Shown piece by piece: positions 32,301 through 42,821 of a stretch of 60,000 nt of DNA; position 1 is the first letter of the stretch, and the number at the start of each line of letters is the position of its first letter. The translations under genes and the position numbers were made by a program. The notes beneath the pieces were generated by a model. The model had not been told where the DNA came from and searched no databases. It saw only the letters and a list, made by a program, of their open reading frames with translations. The stretch comes from Branchiostoma floridae. Taxonomy: Eukaryota; Chordata; Leptocardii; Amphioxiformes; Branchiostomatidae. The stretch is from the NCBI RefSeq assembly GCF_000003815.2, contig NW_023365732.1:240894-300893 (forward strand), given 5' to 3'.

Positions 32301-35300
32301 AGTATACGAAAGACAACTCAGAGGCTTTATGATATTCTGTATTTGGGTAGGTGTGGGCAAAAACAAAGTGTATGTTGATTGCGGACCTTCCGGGTGGCTT
32401 GCTGTACTGCAGCAAAAATTCCGGTCTCTTATTCCGTTCTCTGGAGATGCCCCTTTATGGTAGATGCCTCTTGGGTTTATGAATAAATAGTATATCTTTG
32501 GCCCCCCTAGCAGTTTTTGAGGAACCGTGTGGTATTTGAAATTTTGAAAGTGAATTTTTTTTTTTCGTCATAGGAATTTCAAACATGTGACCGATGTAGC
32601 TAAGAAAGAGGGCAACATAGATAGATATAATATATGCCAATAGATACTTCATTTGTACAATAGATAAAAGTACTAAAATACCCAAATGGTAGATGACGGG
32701 GAATCCATGCATTTGAATAATTAAATTCAAAAATTTGTGTAATTACATTTGTCATCCATAGTTACTTATACTTCACTTTTATCTCAGATGGGCTTTTCTA
32801 CAAGTTAAATACGATTCTAATGATAGATTTCGTAACAGTTTTATCTTATGACGACATATTTACAGTGTATACGAAGAACACCTACAGGATGGCTGCAGGG
32901 CCCTGCAGACTGGAGACCTGGACAAGGCAGAACAAAGTTTTGCAGCTGCGCTCAAGTCTGTTCATATCCAAGGTGAGTCTAATTATGAACCTGGTTCAAA
33001 GAGTTTTAAAGTAAATGCTTGTAAATAGACCGTAATCCTAATTGATTCTTTTCGACACACCGAACTATGTTCACCGCAGTGAGTTCCACAGTGCCGCCCC
33101 AGAGAATGGAAAGGCTCATCTTCTGTATTCCAGTTTAGTTTTGGGCAACTGAAGACCGCCTTGTGCCCTGAGGCGGGTATTGTGTGTGTGTGAACATGTG
33201 ATAGCTGTGTGAACATTGCAGTGATGTAGTGAGGGGTCAAACCGTTCAGGGCCTTGTAGACGAGAGTAGCTTTGCCCTTTTTGTGCAGTTCAGCTACTGG
33301 GAGCCATACTAGTGAGTCTAGAAGGCCTGAAGTAGAGTTACTTAACAATGCACACAGCAGATATAAAATCACTACGAAGAAGTAAAACATACAAATGATG
33401 ATGTGTAACTTACAGGTCAACACATGGAAGAGGTAGAGACCCTGTACATGTTAGGCAGAGTCTATCTCAAAAGAGGAATCCAGTCAAAGGACGGAGGCGA
33501 CTTCACCAAGGCTGCAGCACTCTGTAATGCAGCACTGGTAAGATCGAGTAGAGAAGATATTGAGGAAGCAATCAAGGAAATAACTCATGCATTTGTTAAG
33601 GAAGTCCTAAAGATCGAACAGAAGGTAGACAGTGATGATACAGAGAAACACAAATTGATGTTGAAGGCGGATAGGGGCTATGTACAAGAAGAGATCACAA
33701 GAATTGAACAAGAAGTAGATCCTTATAGCCTTGATGACGAGGACCCAAAGATAAAAGATGTCGAGATGAAGAGAGTGGAAGCAATCAAAGCATTGTGTCA
33801 GACACTAGTTCATCAGCGTAAAGTGTTCATAGCTGGCCTTGTAGATGAATGCATGGAGGTAATGGGCACCCCTCCCTGTAATTACGCCATGATAGGTTTG
33901 GGTTCACAAGCCACAGGATTGGTAACACCCTACTCTGATCTGGAGTTTGCCCTTTTGGTAGATAAGGAAACTGAGGAAAATGTTACTTATTTCCGTAACC
34001 TCACACATTATCTGCATCTGAAGGTGATACATTTAGGTGAGACCATCCTCCCTGCCATGGCGATTAAGTCTCTAAATGATTTCTACTCAGACGACCCACT
34101 TGACAGCTGGTTCTATGACTCAGTAACACCGCGCGGTTTTGCGTTCGATGGAGCCATGCCACATGCATGCAAGACTCCCTTGGGCAGGGGTAGAAACAGC
34201 ACAGGAACAGGCGAACTCATCCGCACACCGAGCAATATGACCGACGTTCTGAAAGAAGACCTTACTCTCCATCTAAAGAAAGGCTACCATCTTGCTAGTA
34301 TACTGGGAAATGTGTATTTTATCACAGGAGATCAGGGATTGGTAGATGAGTATAGGTCGTTATGGGCTCAGCAGCTTCAAAACAATAATGAGAGAGTTCC
34401 GCTGGTAATGGCAATCAATTTACTGGGTGAAAATGTAGCGACTTTTCAAACTCAGGCTCTCACTGCCGAACTGCGAAATGTTAAGAAGGAAATCTATCGG
34501 TTTTCAAGCCTTGCAGTGTCCTTTTTGGCACTACTTCATAACATACAACCGACCACAATCTGGGAAACTATCCAGGAGCTAAGAAACAGTGGAGTCATCG
34601 ATAGTGAGAACTCACACCACCTGATGGTGCTGGTCAGTATATCAGCAGAACTGAGGCTGCGGACATACATGAGCAATCGTGGTCAGGTAGAAAACATGTC
34701 AGTCTTATGGTCAATGTCGACCGATACGGGTATTGAAGAGAAATTACAGAAAGTGTTTTACATCTCAAATCCAAAACAACTCATGAGATATTACTATACA
34801 GAAAGACCCCTGAAGCACTTTATATCACAGTTGACCGACGCTCATTCCCTAAAAGAACCACCAATCTTCTTTGACAATTCTTCAGAGCTGAAAGCAAAGG
34901 TATACAAAAGTCTGTGTGACTTTGAAAATCTCAAGAAATGCTCAGAACAAACGCTACACAATTATTTATCGAAATATGGTGAAAACACCGCACACAGGGA
35001 TGTTGCAACCTCACTTGACGACTTGGCTTTTGCTTTGATGACCCTTGGTGATCATAAAAAGGCTGTACGCTATTATGAACAGTCACTACAGATGCGGTGG
35101 AGTATGTATGGTAAGGACACTGCACATCCTGACATCGCCGCCTCACTTAACTACTTGGGTAACGCCTGGTGGAACCTTGGGGATCACAGAAAGGCGATCA
35201 GCTATTTTGAACAGGCATTACAGATGGAGTGGAGTATCTATGGTAAGGGCACCGCACATCCTGACATCTCCGCCTCACTTAACAACTTGGGTAACGCCTG

Positions 35301-36693
35301 GTGGAACCTTGGGGATAACAGAAAGGCGATCAGCTATCATGAGCAGTCACTACAGATGAAGCGGAGAATCTATGGTGAGGACACTGCACACCCTGACATA
35401 TCCGAGTCACTTAACAACTTGGGAAACGCCTGGAGAAACCTCGGGGATTATATAAAGGCGATTAGCTACTATAAACAGTCACTACAGATCACGAGGAGAA
35501 TCTATGGTGAGGACACCGCTCATCCTGACATCGCCATCTCACTTTACAACATGGGTAACGCCTGTAGTGACCTTGGGGATAATGGAAGGGCGATCAGCTA
35601 TTATGAACAGTCATTACAGATGTTGAGGAGTGTCTATGGGGAGGACACTGCACATCCTGACATCGCCGCCTCACTTAACAACATGGGCAACGCCTGGGGA
35701 AACCTTGGTGATCACAGAAAGGCGGTCAGCTATTTTGATCAGGCACTAGAGATGAGGCGGAGTATCTGTGGGGAGGACAATGCACATCCTGACATCGCCA
35801 CCTTACTTAACAACTTGGGTAAGGCCTGGGGAAACCTTGGTGATCACAGAAAGGCGTTCAGCTATTATGATCAAGCACTAGAGATGAGGCGGAGTATCTA
35901 TGGTGAGGACACTGCACATCCTGACATCGCCGCCTCACTTAACAACTTGGGTGAAGCCTGGAGAAACCTCGGGGATCAAAGAATTGCGATCAGCTATTAT
36001 GAACAGGCATTAGAGATGATGAGGGGTATCTATGGTGAGGGTAATGCACATCCTGACATCGCCGGCTCACTTAACAACTTGGGTAACGTCTGGGGAAACC
36101 TTGGTGATCACAGAAAGGCGATCAGCTATTATGAACAGGCACTAGAGATGACGCGAAGTACCTATGGTAAGAACACCGCACATCCTGACATCGCCGGCTC
36201 ACTTAACAACTTGGGTAACGCCTGGGGTGACCTCGGGGATAACAGAAAGGCGATCAGCTATTATGAACAGTCCCTACAGATGATGAGGAGTGTCTATGGT
36301 GAGGACAATGCACATCCTGACATCGCCGGCTCACTTAACAACATGGGTAACGCCTGGGGAAACCTTGGTGATCACAGAAAGGCGGTCAGCTATTATGATC
36401 AGGCACTAGAGATGAGGCGAAGTATCTTTGGGGAGGACAATGCACATCCTGACATCGCCGACTTACTTTACAACATGGGTAACGCCTGGGGAAACCTTGG
36501 TGATCACAGAAAGGCGATCAGCTATTATGAACAGGCACTACAGATGATGAGGAGTATCTATGGTAAGAATACTGCACATCCTGACATTGTAAATTCGCTT
36601 ACCAATTTGTGCGTCGCCTGGAGAGAGCTCGGTGATTACAGAAAGGCCATTTACTATCTCCAACTAATGGAAAAAATGCAACAGTTATTATAG
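29353..36693 (+). CDS. NTase-TPR gene B (five exons, 1417 aa)
   Basis: Exons 29353-30054, 31888-32003, 32128-32178, 32866-32972 and 33416-36693 join in the same phases as gene A into one open frame. The architecture is the same: three N-terminal TPR-like modules, charged linker, GlnD/DUF294-like nucleotidyltransferase (GLGSQATG...SDLE, near 33890-33960), helical region, then TPRs. The array has 13 units against 16 in gene A; the 141-residue length difference is exactly three 44-residue units plus a 9-residue longer tail in A. Intron 3 is about 0.7 kb and lacks the Penelope-like insertion. No frame lesion is seen, so this copy looks functional, though a gap directly upstream hides its promoter. 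Confidence 0.85.
31275..31480 (+). mobile_element. tRNA-derived SINE, unit 2
   Basis: Same family as at 5625. This copy keeps extra sequence on its 5' side (gggaccgcgtggcgc), where units 1 and 3 read directly from the host into ttgcgcgtggcgc. The box A and box B words are intact. Confidence 0.55.
33090..33345 (-). mobile_element. CR1/L2-type LINE RT remnant in intron 4 of gene B
   Basis: Counterpart of 11480-11770 with [15 protein letters not shown] small length change in a GT run shifts the frame after HVHTH relative to gene A, so neither is functional. Confidence 0.55.
33416..36693 (+). CDS. NTase-TPR B exon 5: nucleotidyltransferase core and 13 TPRs
   Basis: This follows cttacag|gt. The NTase region is about 95% identical to gene A. 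The TPR region from about 34960 is a reshuffled array: units carrying [17 protein letters not shown] and [13 protein letters not shown] sit at positions 6-7 here but 14-15 in gene A. This suggests unequal exchange or conversion between units. The protein ends MQQLL. Confidence 0.85.
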
Positions 36694-38325
36694 CCTCAGA
36701 TGATAGCAGCTGTAAATGACCTCTGCTTGATTTTATGGATGACATCCGCGCGCGCATTAGTTTTCACATGTTCTAAAAACAAATCACCTCCTCGGAGGCT
36801 CCAGTCAGGTCCAAAAATTGCCGACCCAAAGGGCCAGGGTCTGTTTGTTGTAAAACTCACCAAAACGCGTTGATTTTGTAGTAAATGGTGCTTCTACACA
36901 TTCGTCTTGCTTTGCCGCGAATTCGAAATCTTGCAATATGACCACGATATATATAACTTTATTGCACAACAATTGTACAAGGTACAAAGTATGGCATCTA
37001 CGAAACTACAGTTCTATAGCTTAACTTAAGGTTTATCTAACTAATACAGGAGTTGTAGTATGGGATAAGTTTTCTTACAATCATTGGAGGCTTTTACAAT
37101 CATTGAAGGAATTTCTAATTTCTACACATTCTTTGATATATTTTCCTATATCTGCCATGCAGGGATTATCACATGCCATGATGTATTTGAATGATATGAC
37201 TACTGTCCAAGCAGAGGTTAGTCTCCGGCTGTTATTTAAACGTTTTTTAGTAGTTTTTATTGGAATTTCTATTTTATACTGTTTTCTTGATGTCTCACGG
37301 TCGAAAAAAGAACAATAAAAAAAAGAGAGCCTGATAAAAACGTCTAAAAAATTCGTCAAAACAGCCGGAGCCTAGCCTCTGCTTGTATAATATGATACGA
37401 CGAACACACTTTATACAAAAATATACACAGTTATATTTTTTTCTTTAACTTATTCTTATCACAGTCATATATCATTCACAGTCCTTGGAACCATATTTTC
37501 TAATAGTGTACTTTTTTATCGTTCCTGTCAATATATTAGATATCGGTTACTTCAGCTGAGTCTGCCAAGATGAACAATACAGCCTACATGTGCCTCCTGC
37601 AAATAAAGTCTTGTTGTTTCTTTTGATACACCGTGTTCTGTGGTTTATTTATTGATTCGTTTGGTTGAAATACCAGTCAGCCAAGGCCGCCCAACTAGCC
37701 GAGGCTATTACAAAGGGCTGGCATTGCTGTTCTGTGGTTCAATGCAGCTTTTTTTTCTTTGCTGGATTTTTATTTTGTTGTAGAGTATAAACACAATTCA
37801 AATTGTTCAAATTCGGGCTAAAACCTCCCTTATCTAGTCGAGTTCGAACTTTGTTTGACGATGTTCGACCTTACGTAATTCGAACCGAACCCATGATCTG
37901 TTTAGGATCATCTGCGGTCATCGCATGAACCAGTGTCGGACCCTTTCCCCCAAGTGCCTTGCATCAGACGAGCAAAATAGTGTTTCACGTATATAAACAA
38001 TATTCTTAACAGTTATATCTCTGTCACTTTGTTGGGGACCGTTGACATGTAACAAAGCTATTAGCGTTAGTGTTGGTGACCTAGCCTTACAAGGATTGTT
38101 TACACCGGCACCAATTTTCCCCTGCGGCATAACATGTGTGCAAACATCGTATAAGACTGCGACCAAGAGGAGTCCCCCTGACAGCTGAAAAAACTGCAAC
38201 GGTTTGCCAGAGATTTTTGTTTGTATTTTGGAATTTTTTAATACTGCCCTTGATTTCAAATTATTGGGAATTGAGTGCGGAAAATGTACTTTTTACACAT
38301 ATCTGTTGACCGTCACCTAACTTAA
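36694..38325. other. 3' flank of NTase-TPR gene B
   Basis: A Harbinger-family remnant lies at about 36724, a MITE at 37207-37385, and AATAAA at 37602-37607. A CACTA-like family segment (about 37795-38325) matches unit 1 16870-17400. No gene is seen. Confidence 0.45.
37207..37385. mobile_element. Short MITE with CTCCGGCTGTTTT termini, unit 2
   Basis: Orthologue of 15808-15965. Just before it (about 36953-37195) is an extra 240-bp insert, beginning tttattgcaca and bounded by gatat, absent from unit 1; it resembles a reversed retroelement tail. Confidence 0.5.
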
Positions 38326-38411
38326 ATGACCAAATACAATGACTTTATTTTCTACAATATATCCCTTTAAAGGGATATAATGTAAAAAATAAAGTCACTG
38401 TTTTCGGTCAT
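38326..38411. repeat. 86-bp near-perfect palindrome
   Basis: The axis is at ccctttaaaggg (38363-38374); arms run out to atgacc...ggtcat with few mismatches. It sits exactly where unit 2 diverges from unit 1, beside the shared block ending cacctaacttaaa. It may be a tiny MITE or foldback. Confidence 0.65.
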
Positions 38412-41400
38412 TTTTCTACATCATGAGTTGAGTTTACCTTATTACACTGCACAGCAATATTCACAACGTATTGATACAGCTTTGCTGTGCCGTGAGGACG
38501 TCTTGAAATATGCGCACTTCCCTCCGCCGCTGGAGTTGTCCGCCATTTTATCCAACTATCCGACGAACAAAAGTGCGCTCTGGAACGCGTTCGGTGGTTC
38601 GCTCGAAACGTTACTGAAATTTGTTGATGATGATGCCCCGAAATTTGAGTTGTGCACTTTATGTCTGGGTTAGGCCGAGAACTTATTGATATCCTAGTTT
38701 AGGGTAGAAGTAGGTATAAGCCGTAAAGATTCCCATTCTGCTTTAAGGTGATGTAACCATTGTTATTGCCGTGAAAGACGCGTAGGTTTGATGTATTTTT
38801 CAGTATTATGTATTTGTACATTTTACCCACTTGCTGCATATGATTATGGGTGAACTAATAACATATGTCTCACAAATATCAAAATGAAAAGTATAGGTTG
38901 TGAGTGGGGGATTTCACTTACAATGGGGGTGGCGCGAATTATATTTTCTGTCCTTCTGCTCAAAGCTCCCTTGTCACTGATGCGGTATGTATTTAATTAC
39001 GTATTTCGCACAGAATAATAGGTTATGTAAAGACATTTTCAGTCAACGAAGAAAAGTGCCATTAATGTTGACAAAAAGAGTCTACTCCCCTGCATAATGG
39101 TATTGTCAAGTGGTCATTATTTAGACTATTTGGCTAATTAATGACTGTCCAGAGACATTGTCCTAAATCTGTATGTATGCTGTAGATTACACATTAACGA
39201 AATGTTTTACGAGCGTGTTGCAATGTGTATATTTAGATTTTGTCTAAAAGGTGACCATAAATATATAATTAAGACCACACTGATTTGATTTTATGGATGA
39301 CAAGTCAAGATTGATTTTAACCTTGCAATATATATGGAAAATCCAAGCTGCTGTATATGAGTGGAAATAATCAAAAAGCAATATTGTGTAATATCATTAT
39401 GTAATATGATCATGTTTTTAATATTAACCAATGGCTTTTATATATCACAGTGTTGTCCAGAGGCAGTTTTCTCTATGTACAGCAATGTTGTAAAACACAT
39501 GTGCATGAAATCTCCTGGGTAGCTTATTGCAATGTGTAGATTCTGATTTTTTTATTCAAATGTGACACCATGATTTCATTTCATGGATGACATCCTGTGG
39601 TTACCCACAAACTGATGCGAGCGTGCGCAAAAAGGAATGTTGTAACATACTATGTCTGAAATTCAAATGATAACGAAGGTGGTAAGAATGATCAGCCACT
39701 AAAAGGACTGGATGACGTAAAAACTTAAGATTATAATTTTTCGCTCATTAGGCGGTATACATTTTATATATATATTTGGTTGTCTTGTTTTAGAAGATGT
39801 TGTAACAAACGTGGGCCTATCAAATGATCCTACGGTGTCCAAGATTACGTCACACTTCAAAAGTAAAATACCTCATAGCATTTCAAAGGGAAATATAAAA
39901 ATATTATTGTTGTTGTTTTGTTGTTGGCATCCATCTGTCTCGGATGACAATGGTAGGCAGACAGTTACTCGCCGTCTGCCTAGCCTGCACGTGGCTTTTT
40001 AAGATGAAGGAGAGGTGTGCACTTCCTTCTCCACCGTCTCGTCTACTGGTGCACTAAGTCCCACATCCGGATATCAAGAAGACATACGGATAGTTACTTA
40101 AAATTGTAATACATTGTATGTACGTTTTACAGTATGGTCGAGAAAGTGTTTGTTCATAAACGGACGAAAATTGATGGACATTGATGTCGTTTAAAAAATC
40201 GAATCAACCTGGATACAAGACAATGCACGGCGGTGCTGTACTCAAGTAGTTTATTTACATCATTGGACAGAACACTGTACATAGATATAACATTTTTTAT
40301 TCACTCGCTCGCATCAGTTTTGGAGTTCCCAGAGGATGCCATCCATATAATCACATCAAGTAAAACATTATACTGACAAGATTTGACTAATGTGTAACAG
40401 AGGAACCGACAACAATAATTATGAAAACGTTTAGTTTATAGTAAATACGTATGGCCTCCGTTAGCCAGTAATGACCGTAAATACAACTGGTTTATAGCCA
40501 TAATTTGAGTGTTCGTTTCATTTAGTTAGATTCTCCGGGTAAGAAATATACAGTAACAGTGCCATACAAAGCATAGGTATGAATATTATATATTGATTAT
40601 AATGGTGATGTGATTTGATTTATTAGAATTGCAACGATAAATGATCATAAATGTGATTGTACACGCGGCCACAAGACAATGACTGAATTCAAGCTTGCAT
40701 ATCAGCGAATACGAGGGAACAATCCAAATATTTATATTTCATCACATTTCATAATTTTGCAATTGATGCTAATATGCTATGTAGTGATACTAATATAGGA
40801 TTGTTACTTCTGTACGGAGTATTGCAATTGGTGGCCAGCGCCTTGGACATGACCAAGAACATATCTATATGATTTATTTATTTCTGTATTCTTAATTATC
40901 TCAATTGCTAAGCCATACTTTCCATGAAGGCTCTGGGTACACGTATACACAATGCACAATGCAATACAATGTATATACCTGATGAAGACAAGTCCATCAT
41001 ACAAATCAAAATCATACCAACTCTCATAGTCGTTATCAGTGCCAAGTAGTATATCGTATAATCAGGGGTCAGAATTGATGTTTTAGTGTCCTCAAAGACC
41101 GGTCAGTCGTGGTCACTCTAATAGAGCCTTCACACTGAAACCGAATTAGCATGAATCAAGCAGAACCAGCCGGAATGAAGTATTTGCAAAATTCGTGCCA
41201 CATTCGGGGCCATTTGCGTGGGAATTCCAAATAGACTCCCTTCACACGAGAAGGAATGAGCCAAAATGCCGTCAGAATGAAAATTCTTTTCTATTCCTGG
41301 GAATTCGTAGTGCATTATATACATTTTCACTGCATGGAAGATATTCTTTGGGCCACATTCTGGCAGGATTCGAAGTGGCTTGCCGTTTCGGTGCTCCATC

Positions 41401-41585
41401 GAATGAGATAAGAATGTTTCGAATAATGTTGGAATGCCGTAGAAATTACTAGAAAGCTGGTAGCTGATTACAAGCAAATGTACCTCTGTTTTCTACGGCC
41501 GGATTCGAGTCTGACTTAGGGAAGCTGCAATGATATATTTGTATTGTGCCTAGTTGCATAGGAGTGAGACCTTCTATCAAATATT
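38412..41585. other. Unit 2-specific non-coding stretch
   Basis: No gene is supported. An 81-aa open frame at 38428-38673 has no recognised domain. A pair of inverted TATGGATGACATC-type ends with gatgcgagcg (about 39566-39633 and 40300-40375) suggests a degraded element, and a copy of the gttggcatcc repeat lies at 39922-40070 inside it. Confidence 0.35.
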
Positions 41586-41777
41586 TGAAGTACATGAACT
41601 TCGACATCAGCGGGGGAGGGGGGCACTCTGTTTTCGCAGATGTAGGCCTCTGAAGTTACATCATTCGGCAAGGGAAATAGTACTAGTATCCAACGCCTTG
41701 GACATGGCCCGGTACACGAAGTTCCACCTCAGAGGGGGGAGGGACACGGTCGCAGATAGAGGACACTTACGTCAAAC
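41586..41777 (+). pseudogene. Two scraps of hydrolase exon 3
   Basis: At 41586-41625 and 41690-41777 the sequence repeats parts of exon 3 of the hydrolase (aacgccttggacatggcccg, then a region around cacctcag). The second scrap has Lys to Thr and Ser to Arg type changes and ends early. They lie upstream of gene B exon 1, so they are duplicated debris and not usable exons. Confidence 0.6.
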
Positions 41778-41797
41778 CAAAATGTCAGTCACTTAAG

Positions 41798-42079
41798 CTA
41801 AGGGCACAACCCGTCGTACGTGCAATTTGTCCGTACGTTTTTTGGGGAGGCCACGTCCGCCACGTATTTCTGAAAACGTGGGGAACGACTGGCAAGAGCA
41901 GGGAGGGATTACATCAACACGGCAACACAAAGTTTTGCCTGCACGTAGAGTTCTACGGCGTATCTGCGTGCTCCAAAATCCGTCGGATTCCGTAAGAGTT
42001 CGTACGGAGGCGGTAGTTACCACTTACGGATCCCCAATGATTGCCCACTATTTGCACGTACGGCGGGTTGTGCCCTTAG
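41798..42079. mobile_element. 282-bp MITE with CTAAGGGCACAACCC termini
   Basis: Inverted termini of about 29 bp run ctaagggcacaacccg...tacgtgcaa. There is no clear target duplication and no coding capacity. It lies about 240 bp upstream of the hydrolase gene B start codon. Confidence 0.75.
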
Positions 42080-42321
42080 CTTTAGGCTGGTTTGCTATGA
42101 AACCTGTACCAAGATGTCAGTGTGTGTAGCTTTAACGTTGGCCCATAGTGATGATCTCCTAGCCTGCCCATAGGAAACATGAAAGTCCAAAGCTGTTACA
42201 AAGTCCACAAAGGCACACCCATAAGGTCACAATGGGTCATAAACTCGTGACCGAACAAACACAGACTGTTTAATTTGTTCCAAGCTGATAGCTTATACTC
42301 ATAGGTCTTTAGTAGCGTAAG

Positions 42322-42821
42322 ATGGGAGCTCTCGTGAATGTGGTCCTTGTAGTCTGCTTTATGATAGTCGGAGAGGTATCAACCATGACCAGCCCAGATC
42401 TACAGCAGAGGCTACAGGATCTCCACACTTTCATCCAGAACCTGATGACATGTGAGTCCAGGCCTGTAGTCGGACTGACCGTGTCCGTGGTCAAGGACGG
42501 CCAGACCATTTTCGCCAAGGGGTACGGCCAAAGGGATCTGCAGACGGGACAAGCTGTGGACAACAGGACTCTCTTCGGAGTCGGCTGCATCTCCAAGTCC
42601 TTCACCTCAGCCCTGTTAGCGGCCATTCTCGGGGAGAGGGAAGACGTGAGCTGGGACACCGTCCTGACGGACATCCTGGGGCCGTCATTCAGGTTCAGGG
42701 ACCAGTTCCGTACCGAAGAAGCGACTATACGAGACCTCCTAGCCCACAAAATCGCACTAGAGAACCCATGGTACGTCGCCGTAATAATGGGCCAAGACAT
42801 CGACAGATCGGAGTTTGCACG
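42322..42821 (+). CDS. Hydrolase B exon 1: signal peptide and SxxK-motif region
   Basis: The start codon follows gtaag and precedes MGALVNVVLVVCFMIVGEVS, a hydrophobic leader. The exon ends GCACG|gtaggt. WDTVLTDILGP and RDLLAHKIAL are the conserved stretches downstream of the active-site motif. Confidence 0.8.
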
